From Apiospora phragmitis (lineage: Eukaryota > Ascomycota > Sordariomycetes > Amphisphaeriales > Apiosporaceae): DNA of 64,000 bases. The notes under the pieces were generated by a model that had not been told where the DNA came from, did no database searches, and saw only the letters and a program-made list of their open reading frames with translations. Every line of letters starts with the position of its first letter. Within the stretch, counting starts at the first letter, position 1. The position numbers were made by a program, and so were the translations under genes. The stretch spans positions 1,426,001 through 1,490,000 of the forward strand of contig JAQQWL010000009.1 in NCBI GenBank assembly GCA_038363925.1, in the 5' to 3' direction. Of the stretch, positions 55,909 through 64,000 are shown in pieces.

Positions 55909-57273
55909 CTATATACTCTCTTGGACTGCTTTCGATTGCTCTCGAGTCTCAGAAACCTCAACATGTTGAACATCCGTAGCCTTCTTCTCCGAGCCTCGAA
56001 GGCCGTATTCTGTGTCCAGCTCGTCTGTCAACCCGATCTCTTTCTCCACAAACACAACGAAGAAAGACAACCCCGTGATGGCAACAGCCACGACCCAAAC
56101 GGCGCGAAGGCTCTCGTTGAACACCCCGACGACCTGCTGCCGCGTAGCGGCCGGCAAAGTGCGCAAGAGCGCGCCGGTCGCGTGCGAGTACGCCCGCCCC
56201 TCGGCCACGAGCGCGCGTGCGGCCGGGTCCGTGATCCGGTTGTTGCGGGCCAGCGCGTCCGCGCGGCTGTTGAAGACGGCGACCGGGACCGCGACGTCCC
56301 AGGCGGTTCCAAAGCTGCGGACGAAGGACCAGACCGTCGTGGAAGACGCCGTGTCCCGTTCGGACAGGGCCGCCTGCGCGGCGGGCACGAGCGTCGTCAT
56401 GGCGAACCAGGCGCCCACGCCGGCGGTGATCTGGAAGACTACTGGGAGGGCGGGATGGCTGTGCTGATCGAGCATGATAAACAGACCCATGCCCAATGTC
56501 ATCATGGCAAAAACCGACAAGATGCAGGGGACGGTAGCGACCAGACTTAGACAGGATGAGACCGCTGACTAAACCTCCTGGGACAATGGTCACCACGGTA
56601 GGCAGTAAGAGAACCCCGGATCGAGTGGGCCCCTCGAGCCGTACGGCTTAGAAGTAGACAGGCATGAAGTAGATGATCCAGAAGGAAAACATGGCCCATA
56701 GCCAGGTGGTGTGTTCGACGATGGCGCCGCCGAGGAAGGGTACAAGCGAGGTGCCGACGGCGAACACGGCCAAGATGACGCCCATGAAACGGCCACGATC
56801 ACGAAGGGGGACTATGTCGCACACGAACATCTGGGCCATCAGGTTTATGCCGCCGCCCCCGATGCCTTGAATCGCCCGGCCCCCGATCAGCATGGCGGTG
56901 GAGGTGGCGCCGCCGCAAATGGCACTGCCCACGGCGAATATGGCTACGATGCAAAGGGTCAGTCCACGCCTACCGAACATATCGGCCATCTGGCCGAAAA
57001 GGGGCAGGCACGCAGTACTAATGTTTCTGTGAGTATGACAGAAATATAGAAGAGGCGGGACAGATCCAACTTACCTGGTCAGAAAGTATGCATTGACAAA
57101 CCAGACATAGTTCTCCCCGGCATCCAGGTTGCCAGAGATAGAAGGGAGAGCAGTTGATACAACCGTGCTCTCGCCGGATACCAGAAGTGAAGTGACGGCA
57201 AGAGCAAGGAAGATGACCCAGAACCGCCAACTGTACTGTACCCCTTAAGGGGCGGAGGCGAGGCATCGTTCAA
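55909..57273 (-). pseudogene. Broken MFS drug:H+ antiporter (DHA2-type)
   Basis: This is a multi-pass plasma-membrane exporter of the major facilitator superfamily, probably of toxic or secondary metabolites. Recognisable parts: WRFWVIFLALAVTSLLVSGE, VVSTALPSISGNLDAGENYV, intron 57018-57074, MADMFGRRGLTL (the loop 2-3 motif), GGRAIQGIGGGGINLMAQMF, LRDRGRFMGVILAVFAVG, GPTRSGVLLLPTVVTIVPGG (near motif C), FQITAGVGAWFAMTTLVPAA, and a cytosolic acidic tail. Damage: a 5-bp tandem copy of CTGTA at 57231-57240 shifts the frame, a TAA at 56648-56650 replaces an expected Gln (VYFQAV), and an extra T in a T5 run at 56509-56513 shifts the frame. The start codon is not resolved; a GTAAGT donor near 57360 suggests an upstream exon. 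It lies near a Zn2Cys6 regulator, a pairing common in metabolite clusters. Confidence 0.75.
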
Positions 57274-58236
57274 ACTCCTGTCTATGGTTTGTGTTAGCTA
57301 CTGGTATTCTTACAAAATAGAGATTGTATAGTAGCAATCATATTAGGCGGTGAGTATACTTACCTTCATCAGCCAGTTAATGCACAATATTATTCCCCCG
57401 GCCGGCGGCCTCTTTCAGCCAGCCTATCGCACTAGTAGTCGGCGTCATCGTCATTCCCACGAACGTCTTCTTGCAGCGGTCGAAATGAGGATAACGTTCC
57501 GGGAGGCCAAGCATACGGTTTGAGAGTACACTGACAGACCGAGCGCGAGCAATGCCACTGCCGCCCCCTAAATCCGCCAATCGCGCAGCATCAATCTCGT
57601 CGATAGAGTTTGCCTCGCATATGGAATCTGCTCTGTGCTTATTTCCGTCAGCAAATGGCCTTCTACCCTTTTTGGAAGGCCAATGCACGTCTCCCGCCCG
57701 AAACGGTGCTCACAACAGCCGCCGAGTCTGGGGTCATCCCCGTTGCTTTTGCTCAGTCTGGTTAGTAAGATCCGAAATTTGTCCCCAAAGTGCATTCTCC
57801 GCCTTCAGCCATGCTGCTGGTTTCATCACCACTGAAGGGACGAGTAAGAAGAGGAGGACCAGCCGAAATCCCTTTGGGCATGGTGATACGGAGGAGGGGC
57901 CCGAAGATGTCGTACAGGAGAGAACGATTGCGTTTTTAGTGGACCCCATTGGGCCTAGGGGGTGCTAAAGTTGTGATCATCCAGGCTCGTATTAGTGCAA
58001 CCAGCCGGCTTGGAGTAATCCGACCTCACACGTGCAGTGTCATGGAGGAATGATGGTTCACTCCACGTCGCTTGCAACATGAAATCGCCGAGATATACCG
58101 GACTCGTGCCAGGAGTGGTAGGGCAGCGACAGACACGATGCAAATTTGACTGTGCCATCGAATGCCTAATGCCTAAGAGGTAGGTAATCATTTGCAGCGA
58201 GTCGAATTGTGGAGCAGCAACATTTCTACAGGGCTA

Positions 58237-58248
58237 GGGGGGGGGGGG
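58237..58248. repeat. G12 homopolymer
   Basis: Twelve consecutive G in non-coding sequence. Confidence 0.95.
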
Positions 58249-58610
58249 CTTTGGTTTAGAACCCCCCAGAAGGTTTCTAGGTGGTCGGCAATGGACATAC
58301 CAAGCAACACCCTTTTCAATTTGCTAATCTGATTGAACTATCGACAGCAACAACGCGATAGAATGCATAGTATTTGTATTTCGCGATCCGACTCCGATGC
58401 GATTTCCGTTCGGTTAGTAATGGTAGGGTTTGCGAGTCATTCAGGAGGACAGTTCGGTCGATTGCCATGCTGATCGCTGATGATCTTCTGGGCTGTCTAT
58501 GGGGCGCTGGGCATCACCGTTGGGAGTGGCACAGAACGCGAACCAACCAAAACCCTCCATACGCGCTGCACTCTGACGTACATCTAGCAGGGGCGCATCA
58601 CCCCCGACTG

Positions 58611-58640
58611 TATATCTATATCTATATATATATATGTATG
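58611..58640. repeat. TA-rich microsatellite upstream of the small lineage-specific gene
   Basis: Alternating TA/TC dinucleotides about 100 bp before the start at 58741; possibly part of the core promoter. Confidence 0.8.
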
Positions 58641-58740
58641 ATAGAGGTGCCGCCGCATCCCCCAAGCAGTCATGGCCTCGTTCTGTAGATCAACTTCAGT
58701 CGCACCAGATTCAACCTCGCCACCCAAGATAACAAACAAC

Positions 58741-59578
58741 ATGGGCCTACTCAGGAAATTGAGCCGGCGTTCGCAGCAAGAACCTGCACCATCAGAGCAG
58801 CAGCAACATCAAGAACCTGCACCCCCGGAGGAGCAGCAAAAGCTAGTAGATGCACCACCACCACCACCACCACCAGAGCAACAGCAGCAGCCGCAGCATC
58901 AATCTCTACTACCGCACCAATTCCCTCCATCTTTCATCGTCTACGACGCCGGCCTCACGGACCATCACTACGTATTGGGCGAGTCCCAGACCACGCCCCC
59001 GCTGTATGCCGTGTCCTTCCACGCCGGCTGGACGGGCCCAGACGTCGAGCTGCACAGCGGGCGAACCGAGAGCGATCCGCCCCTCGCGACTGCCAGGCGC
59101 GGCATCTTGCTCGGTGAAAGCTCGACCGTCAAGCTGCCCGGCCCCGACGCCGATGGCCCTGACGGCGAGATCGTCAAGGAGAGCGTGAGCACCGCCGGTG
59201 ACGACTTCCCGTATCCGAATTACGACTTCACCATTGAGGTCGGGCCACCGGCACCGGGGTCGCCGTCAACGCCGCCGCCGCCACCGCAGCAGCAGCAGGA
59301 GCGCGAACTATTCGAGTGGCAGCACATCGGCATGAGGAAAGGGGTGGCAGCTCGTCCGTCTCTCCACCAGCGAGGTTGTCGCTGTCTTCGAGTGGACCGC
59401 CCTCACCAAGAAGGAGCTGTACTTCACTTTCGTAGGCAGTGGGGCGACCGGCATCCTCGGCGAGCGCTGGGCCATCATGGCCGTCATTACTGCCATAAGG
59501 GCGTGGGATCGGGTGAGGCGGACGCAATCTGCCCCGGCAACAGGGGTCACAAGCGGAGGTGGGGGGTTAGCTTCTTAG
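58741..59578 (+). CDS. Lineage-specific fungal protein with Pro/Gln-rich N-terminus (278 aa)
   Basis: The start at 58741 (AACAACATGGGC) is preferred; an in-frame ATG at 58672 would add 23 residues. The first 60 residues are Gln/Pro/Glu-rich and disordered. A beta-rich domain follows (FIVYDAGLTDHHYVLGES, then LYAVSFHAGWTGPDVELHSG), and a C-terminal motif VGSGATGILGERWAIMAVIT that I recognise as recurrent in expanded fungal families of unknown function, resembling tubby C-terminal or LURP-like folds (tentative). An extra G in a G4 run at 59341-59344 shifts the frame. Removing it joins MRKG to WQLVRLSTSEVVAVFEW and gives exactly 279 codons. It converges with the Zn2Cys6 regulator gene, 25 bp away. 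Confidence 0.7.
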
Positions 59579-59602
59579 AACGGCATATATGATACCAAAT
59601 AT

Positions 59603-62010
59603 TTACGATTCGCTCAAGACTTCGGCCATGGCACGTGAAGCATGAGGCTCTGTGGCTACAGAGTGGACCGATTCCATGTTATAATCCTGAAAGTGTCAGC
59701 AAGTGATGGACATAGAGTAGAGCCTACGGGCTCCAACCTACCAGTAGGTCGAAATCGAACCCAAACAGTCCGAGGGTGTCCGTCCAATCCGGGCTGGTCT
59801 CCTCTGTCCACGCCGGCTCGAGATCCGTGGCTGGCTGGGAAACCTCCGCCGAGGCCAATCGAAGCATCTCCGAGCAGTCCTTCAGACATTGCGTCAGCCG
59901 CGCCATGGCCGCGGGCAGGGGGTTTGAGGAACCCGCCTCCAGCTCCTCGATATGAACCATGGCGGCCGACAGCAAGAAGTACCGCTTGCAGCTCGGCTGC
60001 CCCAGGGCGACGATCTGGCGCAGCTGCCGAGGATATGCCGGAGCGTGTCGATCAGGGGCTGTCGGCCAGCTCGCGACATCTGGATCAGGGGGTCGGCAGA
60101 AGCAGGCGCGGTTGGTTCGTTGGGCATTCGCAGGTCTCTTCCTCTTCGAGCTGGGTGACGACCTCGAGGCCCAAATGGACGATCACGTCCTGGCTCAGTG
60201 GCCCCTTGAACAGCCCGCTGCCCCGGATGGCCATGAGACAGAACTCGTCGGTGACCTCCTGAGGCAAGTTGAGTCCAGCGGCATGGGACGAAACGATCTG
60301 GCAGCACTCGAGACAGGTCTTCCTGGCGAGGTGGTACCAGGGATCCTTCCCTGCCTGGAGCGCGAATGGCCGATGTAGAAACAGTATGTACCGTCGTAGG
60401 TAGCTATCCAGGAACTTTCGATGGAACTCACAGGCGTCTCGGTCGCAGCCCTCGGTGCTGGGTAGTCTCGAATGAAAGAACGATGCGATATCACGACACT
60501 GCATTTTCAGTTCCTTCCCCAGCTCGATGGTCTCTTCATACGACAGCGGCTTTTGGACCCCATTCATCTTGCGCACGACATACAGACGACGCGCGAGTGA
60601 CTTCTGTAGCAGGAGCTGGGTTGCCGAGTCGGTGAACTCCACAGCAGGACGGGCCTGGGGCAAGTCTTCAGAGTCTGGTCCGAATTCGGCGTCGTTCAAA
60701 TTAGAGGGAGGACCGCAGTTGTAGTCATCCGCTGTGATAAGAAGCGGAAGAGTGGTATCCAGCGAAGCCATGACGGTGAGCTCAAGAACCGTATGCCAGA
60801 TGCGGCGGCGCAGTTCCCGCTCGAAGGGGCCGTACACCAAGAAGCCATCGGGGTCCAGGTGCAGACCCAAGGACATGGCCAGCTTCATCAGCGCGTCTGT
60901 CGATATCGACGAGGCGCCACCCAAGGAACTGGCTTGACGGAGGAGGACGGCCAGACAAAAAGTCTGCACGCCATCGAGGCATCGTGCCGTCTTCTCCAGC
61001 GGGCCCATGAGCCACCACTGCACGGCATACAGCCAGCTCTTGGCGAGACCACGAATACGTCCCGACTCTGCCAGGTCTCGGTGGAAGATGGCGCCCAAGC
61101 CAAGGGCCATGGTCAGTTTCAATACGAAGCCTGTGCTAGGCCTTGTGCTTCCAGCCCAGTAGCTGTCATACTCTCTTTCGAACGCGGTCCTGTGCAAGAC
61201 TCGGAAAATGGGCTCGAAGAAGCGCCAGTAGTTGGACAGCAGCTGATCACAGGTCGCTTTGGGTGGTAAAGTACGGGTCAGGTCGGGCAGTGGATCATGT
61301 AGCTCCAAGGTGCGATGGAGCTTGAGGGAGCTCCGTCGCGAAGCCACTTCCTTGGTCAGACTCGCCATCCCTTCTTGTAGCCCGTTTAGCGCCGTCGGGC
61401 CCAGGAACTGCAGCTTCTCCATGAGGTTGAACTAGTGTCACGTCAGCAATGAAGCAACGGGCGATCGGATTTGCTTTACCTGTGAGAGTGCATGCACCCA
61501 ATGGGCCCGACCGAACAAGCGCGTCTTGTCGGTCTCCAGTGTTCCGATACGGATATGCGGCCGAGGAAACACGTCGGAAGATTTGTTGTTCTTGGCCTGA
61601 TCTCCCGCGTTAGGCGGCTGATAACCCGCGGCATGGAATCGCTCTCTTCCGACTTTCATGGCCTCGAGGATCAGCCCCACCTCCGCCTGACTTTCCGGGT
61701 TGCCCGCAGGCTGGGGCGACTGCTGCGGAGCCTCGGACGATTCATCTTTCCTGGTCTCTGTGGAGTAGGAGCAGTGTAGTGCATCCCTCGAGCGTTTGCA
61801 GGTTCGGCATGGAAGCCCGCGGTCGCATCGAAGCTTCCTTTTTCTGCATTGCTCGCAGCTCTCTGTGATGTGTTGGAGTCAGTATTCCAGCCTGGAGTCA
61901 ACATGCCCGAGGCGGAAAGGGGGTGAAACATGGCATGGCGTACTGGGTGCGCGTCGGCGGGCTCGTCGCACAGAGACTTCCACTATCTCCGGAGCCTCGG
62001 GGTCGGTCAT
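59603..62010 (-). CDS. Zn(II)2Cys6 fungal transcription factor
   Basis: Exons 61944-62010, 61480-61862, 59742-61431 and 59603-59686 (introns of 81, 48 and 55 nt). The zinc cluster is CEQCRKRKLRCDRGLPCRTC plus a final Cys nine residues on (KRSRDALHC), split from the N-terminus just before SCEQC by the first intron. The fungal-specific middle homology domain spans about residues 230-500 (NYWRFFEPIFRVLHRTAFER, WLMGPLEKTARCLDGVQTFC, MSLGLHLDPDGF, ELRRRIWHTVLELTVMASLD). Near 60118 (C3 run) and near 60032 one base each is missing. Restoring both gives exactly 742 codons (741 aa). It probably regulates local genes such as the MFS transporter or GH39-like enzyme, which is inference from position. CTCGG/CCGAG repeats upstream could be its own binding sites. 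Confidence 0.88.
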
Positions 62011-62921
62011 TGTGTGTCTTGGGATCTCGGCCACCAACTTGAAAACTCCTTGGTGATGATGCGAAAGAAGAGGGACAGATCTGGAACATCTCGGGAGGAT
62101 TGAAGTCGGCCGTGGGAATGCCGAGAAAAGCTCGGGATTAAGAGGGCCGACCTCGGGTTTTTAGAGATCCAAGCTCGGCCCCGAGATTTGGGGGCCAAAA
62201 CTAAGATCCCCCACTAACTCGCCCCCAAATTGACGCCTAAACATTTCAGTGCTTACTGTGGAGTATATCACTGGACACCGGATTAGTATGTTCGGCTAAT
62301 ATGCTACAGTAATAAGTTGGAAGTGTGCGTTTACTGCGTCCAAGTAAGCCATTACAGAGGCCGCATTACCATGCCGAAGAATCCAGTTAACCTTCAGACC
62401 ATTCATTCGATCAAGTACCTGCATTCATTCGGCTGTAGCAAAGCTCATCGACTAAGTGATCGAGTAAGCTATAAGTTACTAGCCATCCAGCGAAGTGACG
62501 CTCCGGCGGGGAAGAAGTTCAGGGTCAAAGACCGTTCCCGTCCGGAGACAGGCAATCCCGCCAATCCTACTGCCTACATCCCCGCACGCCGGGGGGCCAG
62601 TGCCTTGTGTTGCATCGGATTGTACCCCGCGACGGCTGTTCTCTTCCCTGGCGTGACATCATCCTACCCTTCAGCACTACTTACGGTTCGAGATTGATAG
62701 CCTGCTGCTCCGGAAGATGTCGTTGCGCTCCACCACGAGGCCTTATAGAAGCCCCTCTTATTGCGTCGGCATATGGAAGGTACCGGGATATTACAGTACA
62801 ACATGCAAGATGTGCATCTTATAAGAAGGCGTGACCGCGTTGACCGAGCAGTTCGGCCAGGCCACCTAGGTATTGGCCATCAAGCCTCTACATATATGCT
62901 GGCTCCTGAACCACGCTCAAC
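62011..62921. other. Divergent promoter region between the Zn2Cys6 regulator and the GH39-like gene, 0.9 kb
   Basis: Holds a cluster of CTCGG/CCGAG motifs (listed separately). The rest is unassigned, with no supported coding frame. Confidence 0.6.
62090..62185. promoter_or_regulatory. Cluster of CTCGG / CCGAG half-sites
   Basis: CTCGG at 62090-62094, CCGAG-N5-CTCGG at 62121-62135 (everted), CCGA/CTCGG at 62147-62156, and the inverted repeat CTCGG-N2-CCGAG at 62174-62185. Paired CGG/CCG triplets with fixed spacing are the usual targets of Zn2Cys6 regulators. The cluster lies 80-175 bp upstream of such a gene and could serve autoregulation or the divergent hydrolase gene. Confidence 0.5.
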
Positions 62922-64000
62922 ATGCAACTCATCCTCCCATTGACGACGCTAGCCACGGGGGCCATTGCCGGAGCTGTGCTCCCTCGGGACTCCACCACGG
63001 CTGTCATAGATCTCTCTGTTACTAGGGGCGATCCGCAGCACTGGGCCTCGGGCTTCATCTACGGCATCCCTGACAATGAGGACCAGGTTGCCCAGCACTG
63101 GTACCTAGCTCTGACTATCCACATATCTGAGGATACCGACTAAAGGTAATTGCACCAGGTACGAAGACATCGGCTTCCGATGGGGCCGCACTGGCGGCGC
63201 TCAGTACGGCGCCCCGAAGCGTGGATGGAACTGGGGCCGGACCGAGTACCAAGGCCGGCTGCAATCGACGCTGTCCAACTACCGCAGCATGCGCAAGGTT
63301 GGGGCCGAGTGTATCATCTATCCGCATGATATCTGGGGCACCGACTCGTTAAACTCGACAAGCTACTGGCCGGGAGACAATGGAAACTGGCAGCCCTACG
63401 AGGCATTTGTGAAAGCCTTGATGGACGACCTTGCTTCCAACAACGCCCTCGAGGGTCTTGTGTGGGATATCTGGTGAGTTGAGATCAACAAGAGAATGGC
63501 AATCCGACTAATAATGCCTGTTATAGGAACGAACCAGACGTTGAGTAAGCGTTTTTGGATTCCCAATTCCCCATAAGTAACCACCACTAATGCAACCAAG
63601 GGTATTCTGGAAGCGCGACACGCAGCGGTGGATTGATCTCTACATTCGAACCCACAAGATCCTCCGGTGAGCCCTCCGCCATGTTCGATTCCCCGTCGCT
63701 GAATAATATGCTAACACCAAAACCAGCGCCGACTCCCGGTTTGAAAACGTGCCCATCACGGGCCCGAGTCTCGCCTGGCGCCCCATGAGCAGCAACAAGT
63801 GGTGGACCGCGTGGCTGCAGGCCATCGCCGACGCCGGCACCGTGCCGGACCAGTACTCGTACCACCTCGAGGGCGACCTCAATGCCGCGGACAACGACCC
63901 GCAGTACACGAACCAGTCGCTCGGCGCGCTGCTGCAGCAGCACAACCTGCCGGCGCGCCAGGTCAGCATCAACGAGTACGCCGCCTTCGACGAGATGGTG
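62922..64000 (+). CDS. Secreted GH39-like glycoside hydrolase, 3' end beyond the window
   Basis: A signal peptide (MQLILPLTTLATGAIAGAVL) leads into a (beta/alpha)8-type glycosidase. Exons 62922-63100, 63159-63473, 63527-63544, 63601-63666 and 63727 to beyond 64000; introns of 58, 53, 56 and 60 nt. Landmarks: QHWASGFIYGIPDNEDQVAQ, FRWGRTGGAQYGAPKRGWNW, YPHDIWGTDS, then LVWDIWNEPDVEVFWKRDTQ, in which the Glu of NEP is the expected acid/base. Further on are MSSNKWWTAWLQAIADAGTV, DQYSYHLEGD and INEYAAFDE, whose Glu (INEYA) is the likely nucleophile. The 18-nt third exon encodes the NEPDV motif. The assignment to GH39-like enzymes is by remembered similarity; the substrate is unknown. No frame breaks in the visible part. 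Confidence 0.82.

Larger units (their letters stand above)
57274..58740. other. Unassigned region, 1.5 kb
   Basis: A minus-strand frame at 57377-57688 (ERYPHFDRCKKTFVGMTMTP) is open and moderately protein-like but unrecognised. It could be an upstream exon of the MFS gene or a remnant. Also present are a G12 run at 58237-58248 and a TA-rich tract at 58611-58640. No supported gene. Confidence 0.4.

Noticed and set aside
57377..57688. 103-codon minus-strand frame as a separate gene
   Set aside because: Open and somewhat protein-like but unrecognised, with no clear start context; it may be an upstream exon of the MFS gene, so it is described only in the unassigned region.
59642..60262. 206-codon plus-strand frame
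   Set aside because: Antisense to the Zn2Cys6 factor.
1..64000. CRISPR arrays, prophage, bacterial operons or rRNA
   Set aside because: None seen; the window is eukaryotic with spliceosomal introns throughout.

Overview
The window is nuclear DNA of a filamentous ascomycete (Pezizomycotina, most likely Sordariomycetes). The evidence is short GT-AG introns of about 55-130 nt, fungal protein families (Bni1/SepA formin, chromodomain plus HDA2/3 protein, AA9 LPMO, GH92, GH39-like enzyme, Zn2Cys6 regulator, DHA2-type MFS) and a Fot1/pogo transposon carrying the CA-to-TA / TG-to-TA stop codons expected of repeat-induced point mutation (RIP).

The left part (0-29 kb) is mostly housekeeping. In order it holds a broken lysine-rich gene, a 1007-residue protein with three copies of an unrecognised domain, the HUS1 checkpoint clamp subunit (four exons), a divergent RING protein, a small one-pass membrane protein, the Bni1-type formin, a secreted GH92 mannosidase and a secreted AA9 LPMO. 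The middle (29.5-44.5 kb) has the RIP-damaged Fot1-like element, a chromodomain/HDA2/3 protein resembling the CDP-2 subunit of the HCHC silencing complex, cytochrome c oxidase subunit 6 and an ELO fatty-acid elongase.

From 45 kb onward the window is accessory and partly decayed. It holds a broken copy of a lineage-specific fungal family, a fusion of a STAND-type fungal N-terminal helical domain with a G-alpha-like GTPase (broken by two Trp-to-stop changes), and two neighbouring C2-domain AGC-type pseudokinases, one of them carrying C-terminal ankyrin repeats. These are followed by coding-like remnants, a broken MFS transporter, a lineage-specific small protein, a Zn2Cys6 regulator with CTCGG/CCGAG repeats upstream, and a secreted GH39-like hydrolase that runs off the right edge. 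The G-alpha-like and pseudokinase genes (47.5-54.8 kb) are the best candidate for an under-described signalling module.

Many conserved genes (formin, GH92, chromodomain protein, regulator, pseudokinases) show isolated one-base frame breaks, often in homopolymers. Where I could compute it, correcting them restores an exact multiple of three, so residual assembly indels are the simplest reading. In-frame stops made by substitution (Fot1 transposase, G-alpha fusion, MFS, the 45-46 kb gene) are better evidence of real decay.
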